This document shows, piece after piece, positions 17,979 to 26,867 of a stretch of DNA of 64,000 nt. Numbering within the stretch: position 1 is the stretch's first letter; the number at the start of each line of letters is the position of its first letter. Made by a program: the position numbers and the translations under genes. The stretch is taken from assembly GCF_004801315.1 (NCBI RefSeq), contig NZ_SSNW01000016.1:1-64000 (forward strand), read 5' to 3'. The notes beneath the pieces were generated by a model. That model was not told where the DNA came from. It made no database searches and saw nothing but the letters and a program-made list of their open reading frames with translations. The stretch comes from Deinococcus sp. Arct2-2. GTDB lineage: Bacteria > Deinococcota > Deinococci > Deinococcales > Deinococcaceae.

Positions 17979-18053
17979 CAACAAAACACGGACGGGCCAT
18001 ACTCCAGCCACGTCCGTGCTTGCAAAATTTTATGACCGTCGAAATGACCTCTT

Positions 18054-19874
18054 TCAGTTCTGCCGTTCCCGCAACAACTCCTCCAACCGATCTACATACT
18101 GCTCAAGCGTGCGGAAGGTGGCCTGCACCGGCTCTGGCGAGAGCATATCTACGCCCGCCGCTTTCAGGGCGTCGATGGGATCGAGACTGCCGCCGGATTT
18201 CAGGAACGTCAGGTAGCGTTCGCGAGCGGCGTCTGGGTCGGCGTCGAATTGGCTCAGGAGTTGGTGGGCCGCGCTGATGCCGGTGGCGTACTGGTAGGCA
18301 TAAAAGTTGGCGTATAGGTGCGTGGAGAACTGTGCCCACAGGATGCCGCTCCGGTCACGGTTCATGGTCACACCATCGCCGTAGCCCTCGGCCAATAGGT
18401 CGGCGGTCAGGGCATTCAGATCAGGGGCGCTGAGGCTGCCGCCCGCTTCGACGCGGCGGTAGGCTTCCAGTTCAAAGGCGGCCAGCGTGGGCATGATGAA
18501 AAAGTAGCGGTGGAAATTGCCCAACGCCTCTTCGATCAGGGCGACTTCCAAATTCGTATCGCCCGCCGCACGCGCCCCCTTCAGCAAATGCTGGCGCACC
18601 ATCGCCTGATTGAAATTACTGGCGACTTCGGCATGAAACAGCGTGTAGCGCGGCACGCTGAAGGGATGCTCGCGGGCCGACAGGAGCGAATGCATGGAGT
18701 GGCCGATTTCGTGGGCGAGGGTGGAATAGCTGGCGAGCGTGCCGTTCCAAGTCATGAAGATGTAGGGCTTGACGCGCCCGCCACCGTTGGAATACGCGCC
18801 CTGACGTTTGCCGTCGTTCTCGGCGTAGTCCACCCAGCGCTCGGTGGTCAGGCCCGCCCGCATTTCGGTCACGTAATCGGGGCCAAGCGGGGCCATGCCC
18901 TCGGCCAACCATTCCACAGCCTGCGCGTAGTCCACAGGCACGGGCGGCACCAGCGAGGCTTTCACGTCGTACTCGCGCAGTTCGGGCAGATTCAGCCACT
19001 CGCGGCGTACCTTCCAGTAACGGTGCCACGTGGAGGTGTGGGCGCGGTAGGTGTCCAGCAGCGTGGTCACGACGGCGGTAGGAATCTGGTCGGGGGCGAG
19101 GGTGGCCGTGATCGCGTCGGGGTAGCGGCGAGCGCGGGCCAAGAAGACATTCTGACGGACATTGGTGGAATAGGCGGCAGCCTGAGCGTGCTGCACGGCC
19201 AAATGTGCATCGGCGTAGCCTTCCCACGCCTCACGGCGAATCTCCCGGTCAGGGTCGGTGGTCAGGCGGTCTACATTGCCCTGCGTAACGGGCGTGCCGC
19301 CTGCCGTGCCAAATCGCAAATCCATGTTCACCAGTGCAGGGTGAATGCCACGTTCGGAAGAAAAGGGAGCCTGCACCGCGCCCAAGAGTTCTTCTATTTC
19401 GGCACTCCGCACATGGGGCTTTTGGCGCAAAATCCGCTCTAGGCGAATGCGGAAGGGTTCCAGTTCAGGCTGGGTCATCCACGTCGCCAACGTAAATTCT
19501 TCCAGCGCCAGCAGTTCCGGGCGGGCAAACGCGGTGACGCTGCCGTAGCGGGCGGCGATGCCACTGGCGCGGTCACGGCGGGCAGCGGCTTCCGCGTCGC
19601 GTCCGTCCACACTGGCATTCATGGAGGCATAGGAAAAAAAGCGGGTCAGACGCAGTTCCAGTTCCGATTCGGCCTGTAAGTAGGCCAGCAGCGCGGCAGA
19701 ATCGCGGCCCAACGTGCCCGAATAGGCGGCCAGCGCGTCAATATCGGCAGGCAGTGCGGCGGCGTCGGCTTCCCACGTTTCAGGGGTGGCGTACATGGCT
19801 TCGATGTCCCATGTCTGCTCACGGGGCACTTCATGGCGCTTGGGCAAAGTCACAGAAGGCTGAATTGTGGTCAT
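18054..19874 (-). CDS. pepF: Oligoendopeptidase F (M3B)
   Basis: A 606-residue cytosolic zinc metallopeptidase of family M3B that cleaves medium-length peptides. The HEIGH zinc motif lies at residues 388-392 ([14 protein letters not shown]), with the third ligand Glu in the downstream [10 protein letters not shown] segment. The C-terminus holds the [17 protein letters not shown] segment common to PepF proteins. Length fits the family. The start is the ATG at 19874. It stands alone, with family A and B repeats upstream of it. Confidence 0.94.
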   Translation of the reverse strand: MTTIQPSVTLPKRHEVPREQTWDIEAMYATPETWEADAAALPADIDALAAYSGTLGRDSAALLAYLQAESELELRLTRFFSYASMNASVDGRDAEAAARRDRASGIAARYGSVTAFARPELLALEEFTLATWMTQPELEPFRIRLERILRQKPHVRSAEIEELLGAVQAPFSSERGIHPALVNMDLRFGTAGGTPVTQGNVDRLTTDPDREIRREAWEGYADAHLAVQHAQAAAYSTNVRQNVFLARARRYPDAITATLAPDQIPTAVVTTLLDTYRAHTSTWHRYWKVRREWLNLPELREYDVKASLVPPVPVDYAQAVEWLAEGMAPLGPDYVTEMRAGLTTERWVDYAENDGKRQGAYSNGGGRVKPYIFMTWNGTLASYSTLAHEIGHSMHSLLSAREHPFSVPRYTLFHAEVASNFNQAMVRQHLLKGARAAGDTNLEVALIEEALGNFHRYFFIMPTLAAFELEAYRRVEAGGSLSAPDLNALTADLLAEGYGDGVTMNRDRSGILWAQFSTHLYANFYAYQYATGISAAHQLLSQFDADPDAARERYLTFLKSGGSLDPIDALKAAGVDMLSPEPVQATFRTLEQYVDRLEELLRERQN

Positions 19875-19900
19875 GGCGAGAAGGCTAACACGGGGAGGGT

Positions 19901-20162
19901 GAGGCGTCTAAGGGTCTAAGAGTCGAGGGTCTAAGGGGGTGAGGCGGGGGCGCTTTCTCGGTGGCCCCCTATGCTGCGCAGCTCTGCGAGCCACCCCGCT
20001 GCGGTGCAGCGCCCCTCTCCCACAAGGGGCGAGGGCTAAAAGCAAGACCAAAAAGCTGTGTGTTCTCCCTCTCCCCTTGCGGGGGAGGGCCGGGGAGGGG
20101 GGTGAGTGAGCGCAGCGATTGCCCTTCCTTAGACCCTTGACTTTTAGACCCTTAGACCAAAC
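19901..20162. repeat. Cluster of family A and family B repeats
   Basis: Between pepF and the IS element lie GTCTAAGG tracts at 19906-19937 and CTTAGACC tracts at 20128-20158, enclosing two copies of the GC-rich CCTCTCCC...GGG hairpin repeat at about 19950-20035 and 20060-20125, in opposite orientation to each other. The A units flank the B units, an arrangement repeated at 25.7-25.9 and 30.2-30.5 kb. Confidence 0.7.
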
Positions 20163-20773
20163 TAAAATGAGTCCAGAACATGTTTAATCCAGGGGAAGAG
20201 GGTCAGCGATTTGACTTCCGCTGGGGCCTGTTTAAGACGGACACACTCTGCGGCGATCAAGTCCTCCACTTCTTGAAGGGTATTCAGCGTCTGGTTGGCG
20301 ATGGGAAGTTTCAGCTTGGTGACCATCGGCTCAGCGGGGGACAGTTCCGGCGTATACGCCGGAAAGGGCAGGAGGAAGAGATTGGGCGGCACCTGGAGTT
20401 TCTGGCTGGTGTGCCAACCGGCTTGGTCGAGCAAGAGGACGATGAGTTGCTGCTGGTGTGGATCGACGGCCCGGCTGAACTCGTCCAGCGCGACTTGCAT
20501 TAGAGGAACGCTGACACTGGGAAGGATCAGGAAATCACTCTGTCCCGTGAGGGGTTCGACAAAAATGTAGGTGTAGAGCCATTGATATTGACGGCGCTGA
20601 GCAATCACGGGCCGCTGACCCTGAAGCGCCCAGAGGCGCTTCAGCACAGGTTTCAGACCAAAGCGCCCTTCGTCCTGCACCCACAGCCGCACCTGTTTCT
20701 CCGGGTACGCGGCCCGTGCGGTTCTCAGGGCCGCTTCGACTTTTTTATCCAGATCGCCTGTTCCTCCGGCGTC
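20162..20773 (-). CDS. IS630 transposase, orfB (DDE catalytic part)
   Basis: The downstream frame, in -1 register to orfA, encoding the DDE catalytic core. Visible acidic motifs are VQDEGRFGL (first Asp), LLLDQAGWHTS (second Asp) and PELSPAEPM (Glu), in the correct order. The useful part begins at the frameshift around 20740; the listed upper boundary is only an open-frame extension. Fused with orfA it gives about 350 residues, the usual IS630 size. The stop codon TAG (20164-20162) uses the TA of the target site, so termination depends on flanking DNA. Confidence 0.8.
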   Translation of the reverse strand, partial: DAGGTGDLDKKVEAALRTARAAYPEKQVRLWVQDEGRFGLKPVLKRLWALQGQRPVIAQRRQYQWLYTYIFVEPLTGQSDFLILPSVSVPLMQVALDEFSRAVDPHQQQLIVLLLDQAGWHTSQKLQVPPNLFLLPFPAYTPELSPAEPMVTKLKLPIANQTLNTLQEVEDLIAAECVRLKQAPAEVKSLTLFPWIKHVLDSF

Positions 20774-21225
20774 GCTGCCTGCACATGAGTTGGACGCGGT
20801 ACCTGCACGGTGAACCCCAGCTTTCTCAAGTAGCCCCAAGCACACACCGACGTCATCTCTACTTTGAACTGCTCATGAACGTAGGCTTGCACGTTCTGGC
20901 TCGTCCAGAAGCCACCCGAAACGGGTGGCTTCTGGAGCACACCAAACAACACCTCTTGTTGTTCCACACTGAGCGCAGGAGCCGATGTATTCCAACGGCG
21001 TTTGTCCACCACCGCCGCTGGCCCATCTTCGTTGTAAGCCCGAATCAACGTGCTGATCGTGCTGCGAGAAAAACTCGTGACCGCTTTGATCTCTGGAATC
21101 GTCAGCCCTTTGCTTTTCAGCCACAAGATCTGCCAGCGGGAGCGCTCCACCGCTCGCTCGGACTGGCGATAGGCCAACTCCAACTCATCGGACGTCTGAT
21201 GCGGGAACAGCGAGGCAGGTCTCAT
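20725..21225 (-). CDS. IS630 transposase, orfA (DNA-binding part)
   Basis: The upstream frame of the transposase, about 166 residues. It carries a helix-turn-helix region (GLTIPEIKAVTSFSRSTIS, then IRAYNEDG) and the winged-helix-like segment common to IS630 proteins (VSGGFWTSQNVQAYVHEQF, then LRKLGFTVQVPRPTH). The ATG at 21225 lies 16 bp inside the right end; the frame can also be opened by a TTG two codons earlier. It ends in a run of As (A-AAA-AAG at 20746-20740), a classic -1 slippery heptamer, after which only a few codons remain before the stop. A -1 shift joins it to orfB. Confidence 0.82.
   Translation of the reverse strand: MRPASLFPHQTSDELELAYRQSERAVERSRWQILWLKSKGLTIPEIKAVTSFSRSTISTLIRAYNEDGPAAVVDKRRWNTSAPALSVEQQEVLFGVLQKPPVSGGFWTSQNVQAYVHEQFKVEMTSVCAWGYLRKLGFTVQVPRPTHVQAATPEEQAIWIKKSKRP
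20740..20746 (-). other. Predicted -1 ribosomal frameshift site
   Basis: On the minus strand the sequence reads A-AAA-AAG in the orfA frame, the strongest known type of bacterial -1 slippery heptamer. Slipping back one base moves ribosomes from orfA (IKKSKRP-stop) into orfB (DKKVEAALR). Confidence 0.75.
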
Positions 21226-21271
21226 AGTCAAGACTCAGTTTAATCCCGTATTAGACCAACCCCCAACGACC

Positions 21272-21862
21272 TCAGCCGCCCTCCACCTTCCCCAAGCTCA
21301 AGCCCCCCTCAGTGCTGCCGAAGCGTTCGCGCAAAAAGCGGCCCTGCGTCAGCAAGCGGTCTGCCGCCGCGTGATCGTGGCGCAGGGCTTCGCGCACGCC
21401 GTCTTCCATCAGCACAATCTGCTCGGCCAGCAGCGTATCCGGCGATTGGCCCTGAGCCTCCAGCGCCCGCCGCGCTCCGTCTGTGAGGCCCAAGTAGGCC
21501 CGCAAAGTATCGGGCAAATACGATTCCCGCGTTTGGCGCAGCAGATAGGCCGTGCGGGTGTCGGCATTTCCTGTGCCTTTTTGGGCGTCGGCCACCGTAC
21601 ACAGCAGCGCCCAAGCCCGCGCTCTGGCATCGGCGGGCAGGCGCACCATCAGGGTTTCGGGGGCGTCGGGTGCGGGAGCAGAGGCTTGGGCATTCGGCAA
21701 CGCCGCCAACGCTTTGGCTGCTGCCGCTGGCAACGCCCCGCCTGCTTTAGCCGCCGCTTCCTCTAGTCGCCACGCCCGCCGCTGCGCTTTGGTGGTGTTG
21801 TCTACATACGTGATCAGGGCTATCCCGCCAAAAATCACGATCAGAATCAGCACAGCAATCAT
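21272..21862 (-). CDS. Small membrane-anchored protein beside SPFH gene
   Basis: A 196-residue protein with one N-terminal membrane segment (residues 2-20, IAVLILIVIFGGIALITYV) followed by a charged linker, an Ala/Pro-rich stretch and a helical soluble domain rich in Arg/Leu/Glu. I do not recognise the family. It lies 36 bp downstream of the SPFH gene on the same strand, so it may be a partner of that membrane scaffold, as NfeD-like proteins are in other bacteria, although it has no NfeD features. Confidence 0.65.
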   Translation of the reverse strand: MIAVLILIVIFGGIALITYVDNTTKAQRRAWRLEEAAAKAGGALPAAAAKALAALPNAQASAPAPDAPETLMVRLPADARARAWALLCTVADAQKGTGNADTRTAYLLRQTRESYLPDTLRAYLGLTDGARRALEAQGQSPDTLLAEQIVLMEDGVREALRHDHAAADRLLTQGRFLRERFGSTEGGLSLGKVEGG

Positions 21863-21898
21863 GGGTTCATCCTATCCAATTCGCTCCAGTCCACTCCT

Positions 21899-22894
21899 TT
21901 AGGGTTTGGGCGTCGTCGCCGCGCTCTGCAAGCTCTTCAAGTCCAGCAAAAAGTTACCGTCGGCGGGCAGCATCACGGTATTGATGCCGGGGGCGAGTTT
22001 TTCGGCCACCGTCAGTTGAATGAGGAGCGGATTTTCACGCAGGGCACGCCCCCGCAGCGTCAGGGCTTCGGCGTCGCCGCGTGCTTTGGCTACGGCGGAT
22101 TTGGCTGCACCTTCGGCCACCACGACTTCACGCTGTGCGCTGATTTCGGCCTGTTGCAACTTATTGCGCTCTACGGCCACTTGTTGTTCGGCGGCCTGCT
22201 TTTGCTCAATCGCTTTGGCGATGCTGTCGGGAATCCGCAGTTCGCGCAGCAGCACAGCGTCGAGCAGCAAGTTATTCTTCGTAAACACTTCGCGCAGGGC
22301 GTCCGTAATCCGGCCTTCCACCTGCTGCCGCTGCGTACTGATGATGTCTGCGGCGCTAAATTGCCCAATCGCGTCGCGCACCTTGGAGCGGATCTGCGGG
22401 CTGATGACGGTCTGGACGTACCCGCGCCCGAGTTCCTTGTGCAAAATGGCGGCCTTGCTGCGGTCTATTCGGAACTGCACCGTCACGTCTGCCGTGATGT
22501 CCAGACCTTCTTTGCTGCGGGCGCGAATGGCTCCAGACTCGCCGCCATTTTCGTCGGTATGAGCCAACGTAATTTCTTGCAACTTGGCGTCATACAGGTT
22601 CACGCGGTCTACAAACGGCGTCACAAAATGCACCCCTTCCTGAATGACGCCCGGTTTGACCCCGCTGAGGGCGCTGAACACCACCCCCACATAACCCGCC
22701 GGAACCACCTTGAAACTCTGGCCGATCAGCAGGGCCGCCGCCACCACGCCGCCGACAGTCCACAACATGCGGCGCGAAGGGGGCGTGCGCGGCACAGGCG
22801 CGTCGTTGCCGATTTTGGGAAAGGGCCGGGTGCGTTTGGTGTCGGTGCTGGCTTCGGTGTCCGCCGTGTTGTCTGGCGTAGGGTTGTCGGTCAT
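21899..22894 (-). CDS. SPFH/prohibitin-family membrane protein
   Basis: A 331-residue protein with a Pro/Thr-rich cytoplasmic N-terminus, one membrane segment at about residues 44-62, and an SPFH (band 7) domain from VVPAGYVGVVFSALSG through VQFRIDRSKAAIL to ELRIPDSIAKAIEQKQAAEQ. A coiled coil (about 235-285, KLQQAEISAQREVVVAEG) drives oligomerisation. Such proteins form membrane microdomain scaffolds or regulate FtsH-type proteases (HflK/HflC, prohibitin). It is the first gene of a two-gene leftward unit. Confidence 0.88.
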   Translation of the reverse strand: MTDNPTPDNTADTEASTDTKRTRPFPKIGNDAPVPRTPPSRRMLWTVGGVVAAALLIGQSFKVVPAGYVGVVFSALSGVKPGVIQEGVHFVTPFVDRVNLYDAKLQEITLAHTDENGGESGAIRARSKEGLDITADVTVQFRIDRSKAAILHKELGRGYVQTVISPQIRSKVRDAIGQFSAADIISTQRQQVEGRITDALREVFTKNNLLLDAVLLRELRIPDSIAKAIEQKQAAEQQVAVERNKLQQAEISAQREVVVAEGAAKSAVAKARGDAEALTLRGRALRENPLLIQLTVAEKLAPGINTVMLPADGNFLLDLKSLQSAATTPKP

Positions 22895-23052
22895 AGTCCT
22901 GTGTACGCGTCTCGGTACGGCAGAGTTGCCGGGGAATGGGGGGGATGCATCCCCTGAGGAGCAGTCCTAAACAGGCTCTGACTTTGAAGATTGTGTATCC
23001 GAGTCGGCTACCACAGTCCGTCTCCACGCAAAACCCATGTCTCCAGCAGTCT

Positions 23053-23439
23053 TCATCCCTCCACTTCCTCCCCGTCCACGTATACCCACGCGCCCCCAAC
23101 CTGCTCAAAGCGGCTGCGTTCGCGCAGGCTGTAGCGTTCGCCGCCCGGCAATTTCAGCGAGGCCGTGAACTCTACCGTTTCGCCCGCCGCCGTATGCACG
23201 CGCAGGCCCGTATAGCGCGTGCCGTCGTTCAGATCGAGGTGACTGGGGCGGGTGCTGGCGTGCCAAGTGTTCAGCACGAACGGCATATTGCCCAAAGCGT
23301 AGGCCGTGTACCGCGCCCTCATCAGTGTTTCTGGGGTGGCAGCAGGCCGGGAGCCGTCGTGGACAGGCCCGCAACACGCGCCGTAGCTGCGGCCTGACCC
23401 ACACGGGCAAGACTTGAACGGCGGATAGGCGAGCGGCAT
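23053..23439 (-). CDS. YchJ/UPF0225-family SEC-C protein
   Basis: A 128-residue protein starting with a SEC-C zinc motif (CPCGSGRSYGACCGP at about residues 11-25) followed by the YchJ domain (TPETLMRARYTAYALGN, NTWHASTRP, VEFTASL). The function of YchJ proteins is not established; the SEC-C motif suggests zinc and possibly nucleic-acid or protein binding. No operon partner: it stands between the SPFH gene and the divergent TrmH-type gene. Confidence 0.88.
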   Translation of the reverse strand: MPLAYPPFKSCPCGSGRSYGACCGPVHDGSRPAATPETLMRARYTAYALGNMPFVLNTWHASTRPSHLDLNDGTRYTGLRVHTAAGETVEFTASLKLPGGERYSLRERSRFEQVGGAWVYVDGEEVEG

Positions 23440-23469
23440 AGGATTAAGGTAGTGCAGGAGCAGGCGCTT

Positions 23470-23576
23470 CGGTAAGTGGTCAGCAGTCAGGGAGCGGCGG
23501 TCAGTGCGAACCCCGTCTAAGGGTCAAGGGTCTAAGAAGACTGGCCGATTACCCCCACTGCTCACCGTCCGTTACC
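23470..23576. repeat. Family D and family A tracts
   Basis: A GGTAAGTGGTCAGCAGTCAG tract (about 23472-23505) is followed by GTCTAAGGGTCAAGGGTCTAAG (23515-23536) and then CACTGCTCACCGTCCGTTACC, in reverse sense, up to 23576. Same families as those near 51.0 kb and 19.9 kb. Confidence 0.55.
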
Positions 23577-23602
23577 TCACCCGGCGGGCATAATGAGGCC
23601 CG

Positions 23603-24469
23603 ATGACCGCGCCGGACGTAATTACTTCTCTTCAAAATGCCCTAGTCAAGCGGCTGGTACGCCTGCACACCCGCCGGGAGCGCGAACTGGACGGCGTGAT
23701 CGTCATCGAGGGAGCCAGAGAAAGCGCACGGGCGCTGGCTTCCGGCGTGCGCCCCAGCCTGATCGTGACTTGCCCGCCGCTGTACAGCCCCGAAGCGTTG
23801 GCGGTGGCCCCCCTGTTATTTGACGGGCTGTCCGGCGAACAGGTACAACTCTCGCGTCCGGCCTTCGAGAAGATCAGTGGCCGAGAGAATCCAGACGGTC
23901 TGCTGATGCTTGCGCCCACGCCCACGCCCGTGCTGCCCGATCCTCCCGAACAGGCCACCGTAATAGTTCTGCACGGCCTAGAAAAACCCGGCAACGTGGG
24001 CGCGATTCTCCGCAGCGCCGATGCAGCCGGGGCGCACGCGGTGCTGGTGCTGGGGCGCGGCGCTGATCCTTACGGCCCCAACGTGATCCGCGCTTCTCAA
24101 GGCAGCGTGTTCCGCATTCCCACCGCTGTCGTCAGCGAAGAACAGGCGTGGGACTGGCTTCTTCAGCACGGGTTTACCACAGTGGCCTGCACGCCCGACG
24201 CGCCCCAAGCCTACTGGGACGCCCCCCTCACCGGCCGTGTGGCCCTGCTGCTCGGCACCGAACACGAGGGCCTGCCCAAAGAATGGCGCACGTCCCGCAC
24301 GGCTTCCAGCATCAGCGTCAGCATTCCTATGCACGCCGCAGCGGGCGGGGCCGACAGTCTGAACGTGTCTACCGCCGCCGCGCTGGTGCTGTTCGAATGC
24401 GTGCGCCAACGCCGCAGCCTCTCCGTACATTCCTTGCCCAGCCAGTCCACAGCCGAGGTAACGCCATGA
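23603..24469 (+). CDS. TrmH/SpoU-family RNA 2'-O-methyltransferase
   Basis: A 288-residue SPOUT-class methyltransferase acting on ribose 2'-OH of rRNA or tRNA. The N-terminal substrate-binding domain ([28 protein letters not shown]) precedes the knotted catalytic domain with the three motifs [19 protein letters not shown] (Asn/Arg catalytic), [10 protein letters not shown] and [16 protein letters not shown]. The target RNA cannot be told from sequence. It ends in an ATGA overlap with the next gene, implying coupled translation. Confidence 0.9.
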   Translation: MTAPDVITSLQNALVKRLVRLHTRRERELDGVIVIEGARESARALASGVRPSLIVTCPPLYSPEALAVAPLLFDGLSGEQVQLSRPAFEKISGRENPDGLLMLAPTPTPVLPDPPEQATVIVLHGLEKPGNVGAILRSADAAGAHAVLVLGRGADPYGPNVIRASQGSVFRIPTAVVSEEQAWDWLLQHGFTTVACTPDAPQAYWDAPLTGRVALLLGTEHEGLPKEWRTSRTASSISVSIPMHAAAGGADSLNVSTAAALVLFECVRQRRSLSVHSLPSQSTAEVTP

Positions 24470-25641
24470 CCAACCCAGCCCCCATTCATTCCAACGACCC
24501 GTACAGAGAATGGCTCCGCAAGCGCCTCGGCCAAGAAATGGGCGTGCGTGAGGCCGAAATGACCATTCAGGGGGCGGTGCAGCGGCGTGGCTGGACGGCG
24601 GTTCGGGCGCTTGGCCCCCGCGACGTGGTGGCTGTCCTGCAAGACGTGTACAAAGTCATGCGCGATCAGGTGGGCGAGGGCCGCGCCGACAAATGGCTGG
24701 AGGTGGCGTCTACCGATCTGGCACATCTGGCCGAAACCGTTCCCGTGCCTACCATCACGCCCATTTTTACCGAAAGTACGCCGCGTGCCCTGCGCTGGGG
24801 CCGCCGCGCCCATGATCTGGCCTTGCTGCTGGCCCGTTCCCATGCCGAAATTGCCATGCGGAGCCTCGGGGCCATTCGCTCCAACCCCGATTTGTCGGCC
24901 CTAGAGACCGCCGCCGAATGGGACGTGCAGGCCACCCAAGCCGAAGTGCGCCGCTGGGAAACCGAGGACATGCTGACCAATTTGCGGGCCGATCATGCCC
25001 GCGTAGAAGTAGCCGATCAGGTGGCCGCCTCCCGCGCTCAGGCCGAACTGCTGTTTTTGCGCGTGGCCGAACTGGAAGCAGGGAAAGGCCGTGAGCAGGC
25101 TTCTCCCGCGCAGTTGGCGCACAGCCGCCTGATGCTGACCCAAACCACGTCGTTCCTCGACGCTTTTGCGCCGCTGGTGGCCGAAGAAGACGCCGACACG
25201 CCCCTGACCATGCTGGACATGAACCTCGACAATGCCCGCTTTTCTTTGGGTGTGCCGCTGCATCCCAACGTGCTCCGCGCCCGCCATACCCTGAACTATG
25301 CCCAGTGGCAAGCCGGAGAACAGGGCGCTGAGGCCCCCGCCGTTGCCGAGGCCCGCCGCACTTTGGCACAGGCCGAAGCTGAAGCGGGCGCGCAACTTCA
25401 CGCCACGCTGGACGCCGCCCGCCAGCATCAGACGGCCCTACGCCAGTTGGCCCAAACCGTAGAAGATCTGGAGGCCCGCGCCGTGAATCTCAACAACCTT
25501 GGCGGAGACGCCCTGAGCCTCGCCCTCGTGCGCTTCGAGTGGCGTCAGGCCCGCGCCGCCGCCCGCATTCAGAGTCACCGCATGGAAGAAGCGATTCGTC
25601 TGCTGGAAGCGTTGGTGAGCGAGCCGGGGGATTTTCGGTAG
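24466..25641 (+). CDS. Alpha-helical coiled-coil protein, unknown function
   Basis: A 391-residue protein, almost entirely helical and rich in Ala, Arg, Glu and Leu, with long heptad-like runs in residues about 150-215 and 280-385. No signal peptide or membrane segment is visible. The C-terminal helices ([28 protein letters not shown] style periodicity) superficially recall outer-membrane efflux proteins such as TolC, but without an export signal the resemblance may only reflect helix composition. It overlaps the TrmH-type gene by 4 bp (ATGA), so the ATG at 24466 is well supported. Family not recognised. Confidence 0.7.
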   Translation: MTNPAPIHSNDPYREWLRKRLGQEMGVREAEMTIQGAVQRRGWTAVRALGPRDVVAVLQDVYKVMRDQVGEGRADKWLEVASTDLAHLAETVPVPTITPIFTESTPRALRWGRRAHDLALLLARSHAEIAMRSLGAIRSNPDLSALETAAEWDVQATQAEVRRWETEDMLTNLRADHARVEVADQVAASRAQAELLFLRVAELEAGKGREQASPAQLAHSRLMLTQTTSFLDAFAPLVAEEDADTPLTMLDMNLDNARFSLGVPLHPNVLRARHTLNYAQWQAGEQGAEAPAVAEARRTLAQAEAEAGAQLHATLDAARQHQTALRQLAQTVEDLEARAVNLNNLGGDALSLALVRFEWRQARAAARIQSHRMEEAIRLLEALVSEPGDFR

Positions 25642-25979
25642 GGGCGGGGAGGGCGGTTGAGGTGGCTTGGGGGTTGGTCGAGGGTCTAAAGGTCTAAGGA
25701 AGGGCAGAAGGGCAACCCTCTGCGCTCGTTCACCCCTCTCCAGCAAGGGGCGAGGAACAAATCACGCTCCCTGCCTTTTGCTCTTAGCCCTTGCCTCCTG
25801 CGGGACTCGCAGAGCGCAAGGAGCAAAGGGGGCCACCCAGCAACCAAACCCGCCCCAACACCTTAGACCCTTCGCCCCTCGACCCTTAGACCCAGCCCCT
25901 TCCACCCCAAACCCTAAAGATTGCACCCAGTCCAGAACGGCAGGCCACAGGCGACACAGCCGCTAGTCTGCCCTTATCT
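25642..25979. repeat. Repeat-filled spacer (families A and B)
   Basis: This 338-bp spacer holds no gene. GTCTAAAGGTCTAAGG at 25684-25699, a family B block with the CACCCCTCTCC and GGGACTCGCAGAGC segments at 25705-25850, then TTAGACCC tracts at 25862-25894. The order A-B-A matches the spacers at 19.9-20.16 and 30.24-30.47 kb. Confidence 0.7.
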
Positions 25980-26867
25980 ATGACCCTCACCACTGCATTT
26001 TTGGGCCTCGGCGCGATGGGCAGGCCGATGGCCGCCCACTTGACGCGGTACGCACAGGCCAACGGCGGGCGCTCGTTGGTGTGGAACCGCACGGCGGCGC
26101 GGGCCGAGGCACACGCTGAGGCTTACGGCAGCGAGTTGGCCACGCCCGACAGCTTGGCCGAAGCCGACGTGTTGTTTTCTTGCTTGCCTACCAGCACTGA
26201 CCTTGATGAAGTGCTGGCCAGCCTGCCCACCCTAAAACGCGGCGCGGTCTGGGTGGACTGCACCAGCGGGCATCCCGACGCGGCACCCCGGCAAGCGGCG
26301 GCCTTGGCAGAACGCGGTGTGGCTTTTGTGGATGCCCCGGTCAGTGGCGGCACGGGCGGCGCAGTGTCGGGTCAACTGACCGTAATGGTGGGCGGCGCGG
26401 AGGCTGACCTAGAGCGGGTGCGACCCTTGCTGGACACCTTCGCAGGGCGGGTGATCCGGGTGGGCGATACGGGCGCGGGCTTTGCGGTGAAGGCCATCAA
26501 CAATGCGCTGTTGGCCGTGACGCTGTGGGCCACCGGGGAAGGCTTGGCCGTGCTGGGGCGCAGCGGCGTCAATTTGGGCGCGGCGCTGGAGGTTATCAAT
26601 GCCAGCAGCGGGCGCAGCAATGCCAGCCAAAACCTAATTCCGGCGCGGGTGCTAACGCGGGAATTTCCGGCCACATTCGGGCTGGGCCTCTTGGCTAAAG
26701 ATGCGGGCATTGCGCTGGATATGGTGAACAGTACGCACAGCAGCGCCCCCATGTTGGCGCAAACGGCGGGCTTGATGCGGGCGGCAACCAACATTATCGG
26801 CAGCGACGTAGACCATACGGCGGCCCTTCAACTCATCGAGCAGATGAATAAGGTGGTGATTCAGTAA
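25980..26867 (+). CDS. Beta-hydroxyacid dehydrogenase (3-hydroxyisobutyrate dehydrogenase-like)
   Basis: A 295-residue NAD(P)-dependent oxidoreductase of the 3-hydroxyisobutyrate/tartronate semialdehyde reductase family. The N-terminal Rossmann motif is [15 protein letters not shown]; the substrate-binding [22 protein letters not shown] motif spans about residues 117-138 in two conserved parts; the catalytic Lys lies in [12 protein letters not shown]. Substrate unknown. Its stop overlaps the start of the DegV gene (TAATG), so the pair is co-translated. Confidence 0.88.
   Translation: MTLTTAFLGLGAMGRPMAAHLTRYAQANGGRSLVWNRTAARAEAHAEAYGSELATPDSLAEADVLFSCLPTSTDLDEVLASLPTLKRGAVWVDCTSGHPDAAPRQAAALAERGVAFVDAPVSGGTGGAVSGQLTVMVGGAEADLERVRPLLDTFAGRVIRVGDTGAGFAVKAINNALLAVTLWATGEGLAVLGRSGVNLGAALEVINASSGRSNASQNLIPARVLTREFPATFGLGLLAKDAGIALDMVNSTHSSAPMLAQTAGLMRAATNIIGSDVDHTAALQLIEQMNKVVIQ

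Larger units (their letters stand above)
17357..18053. other. Gene-free spacer with hairpins and repeat halves
   Basis: No convincing gene lies in these ~700 bp. After the terminator come a family A tract (17481-17497), the right half of a family C element (17522-17576), a perfect 9-bp hairpin GCACGGTCA (17655-17663) / TGACCGTGC (17682-17690), a terminator-like palindrome AACGCGCT-GAC-AGCGCGTT followed by TTT (17790-17811), and the left half of a family C element (17923-17976). A 140-codon leftward open frame (17603-18025) crosses the repeat and is not recognisable. Confidence 0.55.
20165..21240 (-). mobile_element. IS630-family insertion sequence, apparently complete
   Basis: A 1076-bp element with imperfect terminal inverted repeats: the left end from 20165 (AAATGAGTCC...) and the reverse complement of the right end from 21240 (AACTGAGTCT...) agree at 13 of the first 18 bases. 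It is bounded by TA on both sides (20163-20164 and 21241-21242), the target duplicated by IS630/Tc1-type elements. It contains two overlapping transposase frames and has landed next to a family A repeat tract. No internal deletion is seen. Confidence 0.8.

Noticed and set aside
17603..18025. 140-codon leftward open frame in the 17.4-18.05-kb spacer
   Set aside because: It crosses a family C repeat and a terminator-like hairpin, has a Cys/Arg-rich unlike-protein composition and no family I recognise. A decayed transposase remnant cannot be excluded.
20162..21231. Transposase split by a mutation (pseudogene)
   Set aside because: The two frames meet at a canonical A-AAA-AAG slippery site and together make a full DDE transposase, so programmed frameshifting is the better explanation.
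24148..24465. N-terminal extension of the 391-residue coiled-coil protein
   Set aside because: The extension is the methyltransferase read in another frame; the ATGA overlap at 24466 marks the true start.
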